Of a DNA stretch of 8,845 nt, positions 1-6,241 are shown in pieces. Origin of the DNA: Planctomycetota bacterium (lineage in GTDB: Bacteria > Planctomycetota > Planctomycetia > Pirellulales > Thermoguttaceae). Made by a program: the position numbers and the translations under genes. The stretch covers positions 1 through 8,845 of the forward strand of contig DQVB01000640.1 of the NCBI GenBank assembly GCA_015661985.1. Reading direction: 5' to 3'. How positions within the stretch are numbered: position 1 is the first letter of the stretch; each line of letters opens with the position of its first letter. Below the pieces are notes generated by a model. That model did no database searches and was not told the DNA's origin. It worked only from the letters and a program-made list of their open reading frames with translations.

Positions 1-194
1 CGGGGTCAGGAGACCCGCGCACAGCACTGGGACCCGCGCACAGCGCTTCGGAAGCACTGGAGACCTGCGGTCAGGCGATGTGCGGGGTCAGGAGACCCGC
101 GCACAGCGCTGGGACCCGCGCACAGCGCTGGGACCCGCGCGCAGCGCTCGGAGACCCGCGCAGAGCGCTTGGGGCAGGTTTTGAAACACGCTCT
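1..194. repeat. Left copy of the island-flanking repeat (partial, runs off the window edge)
   Basis: This stretch carries six copies of a short GC-rich unit centred on ACCCGCGC followed by a variant of AGCGCT; copies begin near 13, 32, 95, 114, 133 and 154, so the period is 19-21 bases. Positions 57-110 match 8632-8685 at the other end of the window with two differences in 54 bases. The right edge, CAGGTTTTGAAACACGCTCT at 175-194, is identical to 8751-8770. The left edge lies outside the window. Unlike the right-hand copy, the outermost CAACTC is missing here: the repeat passes directly into the 3' part of a transposase remnant. No gene is convincing inside it. Confidence 0.85.
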
Positions 195-611
195 TGGTGC
201 GAGCTGGAAGAGGGCCTGGATTTTCGACGACATCCGGTGCCGACCCAAGAGATCCAGGAACTGGTGTCGTAAGATTCCGCGTCGTAAGGCCTTGCGTCGG
301 CCCGGGTGAGACGGCCGCCGCGCCGGATTGTCCCACGGATAGTCGCTCCGGTCGCGAATCTCTTCGGCCGGCTCGTTCCATGCCCACAGCTCGAGCAAAC
401 TCTGCACCCACAAGTTCAAGTTGAACGCCCCCACGTTGGCCCCGATGTTCCGTAGTTGCTGCTGCCCGCCCCCCACACTTCTTTCACGTCGCGGAAATCC
501 TGCCCAATGGACCCCCGGTCCCGAAACGCCTCGATGATCTCCCCAGGCGTCGCATCCGGGTCGGTCGAGAAAAACAACTCCGGCCCCCCCTTCCTCCTCG
601 ACGATCACCAC
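195..611 (-). pseudogene. Transposase remnant, C-terminal part, frameshifted
   Basis: Read on the minus strand, this encodes the C-terminal part of a DDE transposase of the IS4-like kind common in planctomycetes. Recognisable segments are FFSTDPDATPGEIIEAF and RDRGSIGQDFRDVKEVW in one frame (about 580 down to 470), then GQQQLRNIGANVGAFNLNLW, VQSLLELWAWNEPAEEI and RRKALRRGILRHQFLDLL in another frame (about 470 down to 225). The frame changes at the G-run near 466-474, and a second shift is likely at the run of seven C at 584-590, because VVIVEEEGG just upstream is again out of frame. A stop codon lies immediately upstream of that, and no catalytic N-terminal half is visible. The gene is therefore dead. 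It abuts the left flanking repeat. The family assignment is from memory of similar proteins; the exact IS family is not certain. Confidence 0.75.
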
Positions 612-938
612 CGGTCACACGCGCCAGGAGCAAAAGGAAGAGACGCTCTGCCAGCTGATTGGCCTTGCGTCCAACGGACTGTAGAAAGGAGTATACCGCG
701 CACGGTTGGACAGTTGCGCGCTGGACCCGGGAAGAGCTCGACAAGCGGAAGAACCAAACCGTCTCCGGTATAATACTCGCTGAAGCCCTTGGTGCTTCCA
801 GTGGCTCGGAGCCGTGCGGTGACGGTGCGGCGTGGAGCGAGCGAAGACCACGCCCATGATGATCAGCCTCGGACGCCGGCGGCCCGCCAGGCCACCCAGG
901 CTTCGCATTCCTTCGGTGGCTGGTGGTGAACCATCCGT

Positions 939-987
939 GGTTCTCCAATACCGGGTCTTGTGACCGACGGACCTGTATTGGAGAACC
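939..987. repeat. Long perfect inverted repeat (hairpin)
   Basis: GGTTCTCCAATAC at 939-951 is exactly complementary to GTATTGGAGAACC at 975-987. After a one-base bulge the pairing continues with GGTC (954-957) against GACC (970-973), leaving a 12-base loop. On the plus strand the stem is followed by TTTTCC, so it could act as a terminator for plus-strand transcription, but no plus-strand gene precedes it. It could equally be two facing ends of a lost mobile element. Confidence 0.7.
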
Positions 988-1070
988 TTTTCCATTTCCA
1001 CGCCGGATCAATCCTGCAGCGAAAGGTCGCCACGTCTTCAGAAAGTGCAGGCTACAGCAAAAACTTATGG

Positions 1071-1153
1071 AAAAACTCGCGATCGCTGGACGGCAGCAGA
1101 TAGCACTGCGGTCCGACGTGTCGGTGGTCCGCGCCGCGATTCCCGCTGCCGTC
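1071..1153 (-). terminator. Possible terminator after arsG
   Basis: Downstream of the arsG stop, GACGGCAGC (1089-1097) pairs with GCTGCCGTC (1145-1153). In the minus-strand direction the stem is followed, after the palindrome GCGATCGC (1079-1086), by a T-run (read from AAAAAC at 1071-1076). The loop is long, with inner pairing such as CCGAC/GTCGG, and the T-run is not adjacent to the stem, so this is a weak candidate. Confidence 0.3.
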
Positions 1154-1168
1154 GGAAATACCTGTCCC

Positions 1169-1921
1169 TCACCAGGCCTCGAAAACGTACTTTAGCGAGA
1201 AATAGACGCCGAGGAGCACAAAGACCCAGCCTGTGGTCATGCGGGCCCACCACTCGACTTTCCACAGCACGTTGTAGGTTTTGCCCACGGATTGGGCACT
1301 GTAGGCCAGCGCAAGCGCGACTGCGATCACCGGCAGGGCCGTGCCCACGCCGTAGACCAGTGGCAAGAGGAGCACCGCGCCCGGCACGGAGGCCGCAGGA
1401 AGGGCGATACCGACTTTATCCAACACACCCGTGAGGGCGCCCGTTTCGGAACCCATTGTCAGAGCCAAGAGCCCAAAGAACCAGGCCGCCGAAGTGGGGC
1501 AGAAAGAGACGGCAAACAGGATACCCAACGGCAGCGCCCCCCAAATGCCCATGGCGTCTACCCGCTTCTGCATTCGGTCGCCGATCATCGTTCCACCGGC
1601 GGTCACAGTGACCAGTCCCACCAGAAACATCCCGAGCAACAGAAAAATCGGCCCCAGGACGAGATGTGTGTACTTTTGAAGGAAGAGAGACAAGGATGGG
1701 ATGGACAAGGCTGTGGTCGTCAGCAAGGTGGCCAGTACGAGATAGAGCAGGCAGCGTCCCAGCGTGTAGAGCAGCCCGGCGTTGATCACCAGACGTGGGT
1801 TCTCCACTTTGCGGCCGATGTAGGAGATGGCGGCGATGTTCGTGGCCAGCGGACACGGGCTGATCGAGGTCAGCACGCCCAGGTACAGCGCCGCGGCGAC
1901 GTACAGCAGGCAGGTGATCAT
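1169..1921 (-). CDS. arsG: ArsG-type efflux permease, CcdA-like membrane protein
   Basis: This is a 250-residue membrane protein of the CcdA/DsbD transmembrane family, with about six or seven hydrophobic helices. Two conserved Cys-Pro sites are visible: TSISPCPLATN (C23) in the first helix and AVSFCPTSAAW (C141) in the middle. The segment LTSISPCPLATNIAAISYIG is characteristic of the ArsG branch, which in arsEFG groups is assigned to efflux of trivalent aromatic arsenicals such as aminobenzyl compounds. Because it keeps both CcdA cysteines, it could instead pass electrons across the membrane; the sequence alone does not decide. I chose the start MITCLLYVAA because AAGGA (read from 1932-1936) lies 10 bases upstream and the family begins close to the first helix. 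An upstream ATG at 1961-1963 has no ribosome binding site. It follows arsF and is the last gene of the run. Confidence 0.85.
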   Translation of the reverse strand: MITCLLYVAAALYLGVLTSISPCPLATNIAAISYIGRKVENPRLVINAGLLYTLGRCLLYLVLATLLTTTALSIPSLSLFLQKYTHLVLGPIFLLLGMFLVGLVTVTAGGTMIGDRMQKRVDAMGIWGALPLGILFAVSFCPTSAAWFFGLLALTMGSETGALTGVLDKVGIALPAASVPGAVLLLPLVYGVGTALPVIAVALALAYSAQSVGKTYNVLWKVEWWARMTTGWVFVLLGVYFSLKYVFEAW

Positions 1922-1987
1922 CCGGAGCGTATCCTTTTCATATTGCAAGCTGCGCGATTTCATGCCCGCAGGAGGCGGCCGTCCGGC

Positions 1988-2086
1988 CTATCGCGGCAGA
2001 CCCGCGACGGGCGACGGCCCTTTCAAATACGCTTCCACATTTTCGCGGAGGTACCTGAGGAACTCCGGCTTGTTTCGAACCCTTGT
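1988..2086 (-). pseudogene. Remnant of a second arsF C-terminus, in frame after the arsF stop
   Basis: Directly after the TGA of arsF, the same reading frame stays open for 32 more codons to a TAG at 1988-1990. It encodes NKPEFLRYLRENVEAYLKG, which matches the C-terminal helix of ArsF itself (DKPAFARYIRDEINAML): both have K-P-x-F-x-R-Y followed by an R-[DE]-[EN] turn. There is no start codon or ribosome binding site of its own. It looks like the tail of a second arsF copy left by duplication or by recombination between paralogues, and it explains most of the unusually long arsF-arsG gap. Confidence 0.6.
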
Positions 2087-2743
2087 TCACTGCGGAACGG
2101 GGATGTCCGCTGGGCTGCCGGGCAGTGCCTCGTCGTCCGGCTGCGCCGGGGGCCCCGGAGAGGTCGGGATGCCCTCGGAGCCGCCCCGCGAAGGCGGACG
2201 GCCGGATGCTGTCAGCATGGCGTTGATCTCGTCGCGGATATACCTGGCGAAGGCGGGCTTGTCGTCGACGAGAATCCAAACCTTGTCCAGGCGTCTCCAC
2301 TCCTGGATCTCGCTGCCTTTCGTCCGTGCCAGGACGACTACGGGCATCTGTACATCGAATCTCTTGGCCAGCTCTTCGCCGCCGGGGGATTCGTAGTTGA
2401 AGACCTTCCACACGAGCTTACGCCCGGCTACCAGCATGGCGAAATCCGATTCAACCACCTCGTGGGCCTGAGACTCGATGGCACGACACGTCGGGCAACG
2501 GATCGAGCCGTGGAAGTAGAAGACGGCCAGGGCATCGTCGGGTGCAGGGGTTTCCGTCGGCGCCGTTGCAGGCAGCGCAATCCCGCCTTGTTTGCGAATC
2601 GCCTGCAGCTCGTCCGCGATCCTCGTCAATTGCGGTTCCAGCCGTGCGGCGGTCTGTAAATCGAGGCACCGGGCGGTCAGCAGCACGATTGTGGCCGAAA
2701 ACAGGGCGATCACGCAGACGCCCACAGCGTTCTTCAGTTCCAT
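2087..2743 (-). CDS. arsF: ArsF-type membrane-anchored thioredoxin-fold protein (nitroreductase subunit)
   Basis: This 218-residue protein has one N-terminal membrane helix (about residues 6-24), a linker with an Ala/Pro-rich part to about residue 70, then a thioredoxin-like domain. The domain starts AVFYFHGSIRCPTC, with the CPTC pair at residues 83-86, and contains LDKVWILVDDKPAFARYI near its end. This pattern fits the ArsF family, named as a subunit of a nitrophenyl-arsenical nitroreductase that works with ArsE. The anchor places the CPTC domain outside the cytoplasmic membrane (inferred). The last 40 or so residues are Pro/Gly-rich and unlike the family core; a second ArsF-like tail follows the stop. 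GGGAGG (read from 2750-2755) lies 6 bases before the ATG. The gap to arsE is 32 bases, so the two are probably translated from one transcript. Confidence 0.8.
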   Translation of the reverse strand: MELKNAVGVCVIALFSATIVLLTARCLDLQTAARLEPQLTRIADELQAIRKQGGIALPATAPTETPAPDDALAVFYFHGSIRCPTCRAIESQAHEVVESDFAMLVAGRKLVWKVFNYESPGGEELAKRFDVQMPVVVLARTKGSEIQEWRRLDKVWILVDDKPAFARYIRDEINAMLTASGRPPSRGGSEGIPTSPGPPAQPDDEALPGSPADIPVPQ

Positions 2744-2775
2744 TGGTTGCCTCCCGGCGATTCTGTTTCCACCGG

Positions 2776-3162
2776 CTACGTGAGCAGCCGGCCCCGGCCT
2801 GCGGTGGCGGCCCGCTCCACGTGCTCGGGCGTGGCCGCCGTCCTGCCTTTCTCCATTCCCAGATCGCAAAGCCGCAAGTGGTCGAACTCCGTGAGGCCCG
2901 CCCCTTCCAGGGTCTTGCGGGCACAGTCCAGCGGGCAGCCGTCGATCGCCAGGATGGCCGAGGCGGCTTTGGTCGTTTCCATGATGCCGCTTACCCGGCC
3001 GCCGATCCCCGCCAGGCAGAACATCTTGCCTACACCTTCGGCGGCCAGCTTCCTTGCCGCAAGGTCCGAAATGTGGCCCACATCCGCCGCCCCCGAACAG
3101 GCGAAGATCAGCTTCGGAGCCGCATCGCAGGCGCAACGCGGTTCCTGGGATTCCTCAGTCAT
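2776..3162 (-). CDS. arsE: DGC-domain zinc-binding protein, probable ArsE
   Basis: This 128-residue cytoplasmic protein has the Cys pattern of the DGC (putative zinc-binding) family. Cysteines are at 10, 12, 22, 49, 76, 80 and 99, with the signature DGCPLDCARK at 75-84 and FACSGAADVG at 20-29. There is no signal peptide or membrane helix. In arsEFG groups a protein of this type precedes arsF and is thought to form the nitroreductase with it; I assign arsE from this context and from the motif, without an alignment. AGGAG (read from 3172-3176) precedes the ATG by 9 bases. It lies 51 bases after the flavoprotein gene and 32 bases before arsF. An alternative reading is a general metal-binding or redox helper protein. 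Confidence 0.7.
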   Translation of the reverse strand: MTEESQEPRCACDAAPKLIFACSGAADVGHISDLAARKLAAEGVGKMFCLAGIGGRVSGIMETTKAASAILAIDGCPLDCARKTLEGAGLTEFDHLRLCDLGMEKGRTAATPEHVERAATAGRGRLLT

Positions 3163-3213
3163 TGGCGTATTCTCCTGGAGTCCGCGTGCACAACGGCGAA
3201 TCGGCAGGATATT

Positions 3214-3924
3214 CTACCGGGCCGGAGCGGACCGGGCCAGAGCGACTTCGGCCACGTGGCGTCCGAGGTTCTTGGCCGTCTTCACACCGAAATCGTCGCG
3301 GCTGATGTCGTCGCTGCCATCATTCCAGAGGCGAGCTCCGAAGTGTCCCGTCGGGCGCCCGTCGCCCACCACAAGCATCTCATGGCAGAACAACGCCGCC
3401 TGGACCGATTGGATAACCAGTTCCTGGCCGCCGTTGCGCACGCCGCCCACCGCGACAACGCCCGCCACCTTTCCAGACAGCGCAAAGTTCTTCTTGCGGA
3501 ACATGCCGCACCGATCGATGAACGCCTTGCAGAGGGTCGTCATATTGGCGAAATAGACGGGTGTGCCCACCAGGATTCCCGCCACTTTCGGGTTGGCAAG
3601 CTTTGAGGCCACGTCGGGGAAATCATCCCTTTCATCCGCTTCCAGTGGGATGCCCGCGACTACCTGGGCGGGGATTTTCAGGCCGGCAAGCTCGATCAGT
3701 TCCACCTCGATCCGCTGCGGATCGACCGCCCTGGCGGCTTCCAGGCAGATCCTGAGCGCTTGGGCCGTGGTTTTCCCCTTCCGTGGACTGCAGGCGACGC
3801 CGACGATCTTGATCGCCGCTGCGCTTTCCACAGCGGCTGCCGAAAACGCGGCTGTGCCTGCAACAGCGGCCGCCCCCGGACCAGCCACCCCCAGGAATGT
3901 CCGACGCGAAACACTCTCAGCCAT
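3214..3924 (-). CDS. Tat-signal flavodoxin-fold protein, NADPH-dependent FMN reductase family
   Basis: This 236-residue protein begins with a twin-arginine signal: SRRTFLGVAG at residues 6-15, then an Ala/Gly-rich hydrophobic stretch ending near AVESAAA (31-37). The mature part is a flavodoxin-like fold. VACSPRKGKTT (43-53) is the expected phosphate-binding loop, GTPVYFANMT (120-129) the second flavin contact and GGVRNGGQE (160-168) the third. It should bind FMN and be exported folded. It is not ArsH, which has no Tat signal and different motifs. GGGAG (read from 3932-3936) lies 7 bases before the chosen ATG; an open frame continues upstream but overlaps the preceding thioredoxin gene. It sits between the thioredoxin and arsE, 51 bases before arsE. 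Its place suggests it feeds or receives electrons in the ArsEF reaction, which is inference. Confidence 0.8.
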   Translation of the reverse strand: MAESVSRRTFLGVAGPGAAAVAGTAAFSAAAVESAAAIKIVGVACSPRKGKTTAQALRICLEAARAVDPQRIEVELIELAGLKIPAQVVAGIPLEADERDDFPDVASKLANPKVAGILVGTPVYFANMTTLCKAFIDRCGMFRKKNFALSGKVAGVVAVGGVRNGGQELVIQSVQAALFCHEMLVVGDGRPTGHFGARLWNDGSDDISRDDFGVKTAKNLGRHVAEVALARSAPAR

Positions 3925-4010
3925 CGCAATGCTCCCGGATTGAAAGGATTCTGGGCGAAACGCGGTCCATGCAACACGGATGACGACGAAGGTTCCCTCC
4001 TGCGTCGAAC

Positions 4011-4256
4011 TCAGGTCAAAAGCTCCTTGATCTCCTCCACCGACGCTACCTTGCCGACGACCTTGACTTCGCCGTCGATGACCAAAGCCGGCGTCATGAT
4101 CACGCCGTAGCGGGTGATATCGTTGATGTCGGTGATCTTCTCCACTTGGGCCTTCACGCCGGCCTCGGCGACCGCCATCCTCGCATTCTCCGCCAACTTG
4201 GTGCACTTCGCGCAACCAGGCCCCAAAACTTGCAGTAGCTTCTCAGGTTCAGTCAT
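4011..4256 (-). CDS. Small thioredoxin, TM0996/MTH895 family
   Basis: This 81-residue cytoplasmic thioredoxin/glutaredoxin-like protein has LGPGCAKCTK with a CAKC site at residues 15-18 and the cis-proline loop MTPALVIDGEVK. The length and GPGCAKC motif are typical of the small TM0996/MTH895 family. Members are often found next to an ArsR regulator and an ArsP-like permease, exactly the order seen here, and probably supply thiols or bind the metalloid. AGGGAGGAAG (read from 4261-4270) is a very strong ribosome binding site just before the ATG. A strong double hairpin separates it from the permease. Confidence 0.88.
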   Translation of the reverse strand: MTEPEKLLQVLGPGCAKCTKLAENARMAVAEAGVKAQVEKITDINDITRYGVIMTPALVIDGEVKVVGKVASVEEIKELLT

Positions 4257-4324
4257 TGTTCTTCCTCCCTTGTCGAAAACGGATTGCCTCTCTTGGGGAC
4301 ACCCACGGGTATCCGCCCTGCCGC

Positions 4325-4378
4325 CTCAGGGCTATCTCATCCGCCGCTGTTTATAGTCACAGCGGCGGTACCCTGAGG
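4325..4378. repeat. Nested double inverted repeat at the permease 3' end
   Basis: The inner arms are perfect: CCGCCGCTGT (4341-4350) against ACAGCGGCGG (4359-4368), 10 pairs with an 8-base loop. The outer arms are also perfect: CCTCAGGG (4325-4332) against CCCTGAGG (4371-4378). The structure includes the last codons and stop of the permease gene and ends about 70 bases before the thioredoxin start. There is no T-run on the minus strand, so it looks more like an RNA-stabilising or processing hairpin between genes than an intrinsic terminator. Confidence 0.75.
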
Positions 4379-5773
4379 AGCATGAATGACCGGGTTGTCC
4401 GGGAACATCGCCCCATAGGCCGTCCCGGCGATCGTGGCCATGAGCACAACCAGGGATACAAATACCAAGGTTTTCAAGTTGCCGATCACCGAGCGGATCA
4501 CCAGGATGCTGGGGATGGAAAGCGCTGGGCCGGCCAAAAGCAAGGCCAGGGCCGGGCCGGAGGCCATCCCGTGCTTCATCAAGGCTTCCAGAATGGGGAT
4601 CTCGGTCAGCGTAGCGAAGTAAAACGCACAACCCACCACCGAGGCGGCAAGGTTCGAAAAAAGGCTGTTGTCGCCCACCCACGCCGCCACTTGCTTTTCC
4701 GGAAGCATTGCCCCAAGGAAGCCGACGACGAACACCCCGCCGAACAAGAGCGGGATCAACAGCTTGGAGAACGTCCAGGTGTTGCCCATCCACTCGAGGA
4801 AGTCCGACTTGTCCAGCCACGCCAGGCTCATGAGCACCACCAGTACGCCCATGGCCCCGGCCAGAGACCAGCGGAGATGGTAGATGCGGGTAACCCAGGT
4901 GTCCACGTCCTGGATGGACACGATCTCCGCCTTGGCGATCCGGACCACTTCGCCGGGCTGGTGGTCGACGATGAGCTCCTTGGGACTGTGACGTCGCTCC
5001 CGCCAGGGCTGTTTGAGCCGCAGGTCGTAGTGGCCAAGTGTTTCGTGTTCCAAGGTGGCCTCCAACTTCGTCCCGTCGGCCAATTGAAGGTGCTTGTCGC
5101 CTGGGTTGAACCAGTCGCTGAACACCAAAAAGGCGATCATGGCGACGAGCATTGCGGCGCTTTGCCAAAGCGGTCGCTTCGATGCCGGGGGATCGGGCAT
5201 GGCCATCGTCGCCGCGGTCCTCGACTCCTCGCTCTTGCGGAAGATCAGGGCGATCAGCAAGCCGACGATGATTCCGAACACGATGGCCCCGATCACGCGG
5301 GCAACACCTAACTCAAACCCCAGCACCCGGGCCGTAAGAAAAACGGCCAGCACGTTGATGGCCGGACCGGCATAGAGAAAACAGGCTGCCGGACCGAGGC
5401 CCGCCCCCACGCGGTAGATACCGGCGAACACCGGCAGCACGCTGCACGAGCACACAGCCAGCACCGTGCCCGAGACCGAAGCCACGCAGTACGCTTCCAC
5501 CTTGTTCGCCTTCGGTCCCAGGTGCTTCAACACCGACTCTTTGGAAAGGAAGGTGGTGATGGCCCCGGCGATGAACAGCGCCGGCACAACGCAGGCCAGG
5601 GTATGGTTTCGCGCGTACCACTGCAGCAGCAGAAACGCTTCGATGATCGCACGTGTCACTTTGGCATTCGTGGGATGGGTCCCAGGCTCAAACTTCGGGG
5701 TCGCCAGCGGCATGAAGTACGCGGCCAAGAAGATGGCCACGAACGCCGCGAAGGTCTTCAGTTCCCTGCCCAT
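4337..5773 (-). CDS. ArsP-like permease (DUF318 family)
   Basis: This 478-residue inner-membrane permease has two membrane halves. The first contains VCSCSVLPVFAGIYRVGAGL with a CSC pair at 108-110, then LYAGPAINVLAVF; the second contains YFATLTEIPI (385-394), GPALALLLAGPALSIPS and a final helix. The CSC motif and the GPAIN/GPALS repeats are hallmarks of the ArsP/DUF318 group, whose studied members export methylarsenite and trivalent roxarsone; others are tied to Cu/Zn. Between the halves is an extra soluble segment (about 222-292) rich in charged residues, making it longer than simple ArsP proteins. The start is supported by a GAGG/AGGA-type site just upstream. It lies 104 bases after arsR and 80 bases before the thioredoxin gene. 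The symbol is left blank because the substrate is not certain. Confidence 0.85.
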   Translation of the reverse strand: MGRELKTFAAFVAIFLAAYFMPLATPKFEPGTHPTNAKVTRAIIEAFLLLQWYARNHTLACVVPALFIAGAITTFLSKESVLKHLGPKANKVEAYCVASVSGTVLAVCSCSVLPVFAGIYRVGAGLGPAACFLYAGPAINVLAVFLTARVLGFELGVARVIGAIVFGIIVGLLIALIFRKSEESRTAATMAMPDPPASKRPLWQSAAMLVAMIAFLVFSDWFNPGDKHLQLADGTKLEATLEHETLGHYDLRLKQPWRERRHSPKELIVDHQPGEVVRIAKAEIVSIQDVDTWVTRIYHLRWSLAGAMGVLVVLMSLAWLDKSDFLEWMGNTWTFSKLLIPLLFGGVFVVGFLGAMLPEKQVAAWVGDNSLFSNLAASVVGCAFYFATLTEIPILEALMKHGMASGPALALLLAGPALSIPSILVIRSVIGNLKTLVFVSLVVLMATIAGTAYGAMFPDNPVIHAPQGTAAVTINSGG

Positions 5774-5848
5774 TCCGTCCTCACCTCACTTGGCATCAGC
5801 ACCGCCGGGTGGGCTGATTGGCGAAATATGCAAGCATGGGGCCAACGG

Positions 5849-5878
5849 GAAGGGCCGTGCCACGCAGCAGGGCCCTTC
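5849..5878. repeat. Hairpin at the arsR stop codon
   Basis: GAAGGGCC (5849-5856) pairs perfectly with GGCCCTTC (5871-5878) across a 14-base loop. The stem starts on the last base of the arsR stop codon. In the minus-strand direction no T-run follows, so read-through into the permease is likely; partial attenuation or RNA processing after arsR is possible. Confidence 0.5.
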
Positions 5879-6201
5879 TACACAAGCAACTCCTGTTGGA
5901 TCTTGGCATTGCCTGCCATGACCGATTCAATGCACTCGAAGAAACTCGAGATGCACTTCATGCGGAGGCGGTAAAAAACCATCTGCCCGCGCTTCTCACG
6001 CTCCACCAGGCCAGCACCTTTGAGGACCGCCAAATGCCTCGACACGGTGGACATGTCCGAGCCGATCATCTCGGCCAGTTCGCAGACGCACCGCTCGCCG
6101 GCCGTGGACAATTCATCCACAATCAGCAGGCGGGCCGGATGGCCCAGGGCTTTGATGATTCCGGCGCGGGCTTCGTACTGGGCCAATCTCTTCGCGGCCA
6201 T
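5878..6201 (-). CDS. arsR: ArsR/SmtB-family metalloid-responsive repressor
   Basis: This 107-residue winged-helix repressor shows LGHPARLLIVDEL (19-31), the metal-binding box ERCVCELAEMIG (36-47), the recognition helix region SDMSTVSRHLAVLK (48-61) and the wing REKRGQMVFYRL (68-79). Cys38 and Cys40 correspond to the first two ligands of classical ArsR (CVCDLC), but the third ligand position is Ala. Two further cysteines, C83 and C90, lie near the C-terminus and may complete the As(III) site. A purine-rich ribosome binding site (AGAGGAAC) lies just upstream of the ATG. It is the first gene after the promoter at 6242-6269 and very probably represses its own transcript, which would continue into the permease, thioredoxin, flavoprotein and arsEFG genes. 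Confidence 0.92.
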   Translation of the reverse strand: MAAKRLAQYEARAGIIKALGHPARLLIVDELSTAGERCVCELAEMIGSDMSTVSRHLAVLKGAGLVEREKRGQMVFYRLRMKCISSFFECIESVMAGNAKIQQELLV

Positions 6202-6241
6202 TTGTTCCTCTTGTTCCTCGTGTCGTCAGCCGGTCCTTGCA

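Larger units (their letters stand above)
612..1168. other. Gene-free stretch downstream of arsG
   Basis: No convincing gene was found on either strand. Open frames are present, but they overlap each other and lack family motifs and ribosome binding sites. The stretch contains a long perfect hairpin (939-987), a smaller one just before it (GAACCA at 928-933 with TGGTTC at 938-943), and a possible terminator for arsG (1071-1153). The part nearest the transposase remnant (about 612-860) may be decayed gene material, but it cannot be identified. Confidence 0.6.

Noticed and set aside
1..194. CRISPR array, because short GC-rich units recur at regular spacing
   Set aside because: The units follow each other without unique spacers; the 19-21 base period is a tandem repeat, and no cas genes are present.
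1292..2659. Long plus-strand open frame opposite arsG and arsF
   Set aside because: It is the antisense shadow of two clear minus-strand genes, rich in Arg, Gln and His, with no motif or ribosome binding site.
1988..2743. UGA recoding or read-through joining ArsF to the extra tail
   Set aside because: Other genes here end in TGA as a normal stop, there is no selenocysteine-type element, and the tail repeats a part that ArsF already has.
3214..3924. ArsH (arsenical FMN oxidoreductase)
   Set aside because: A flavodoxin fold is shared, but the Tat signal and the motif set differ from ArsH.
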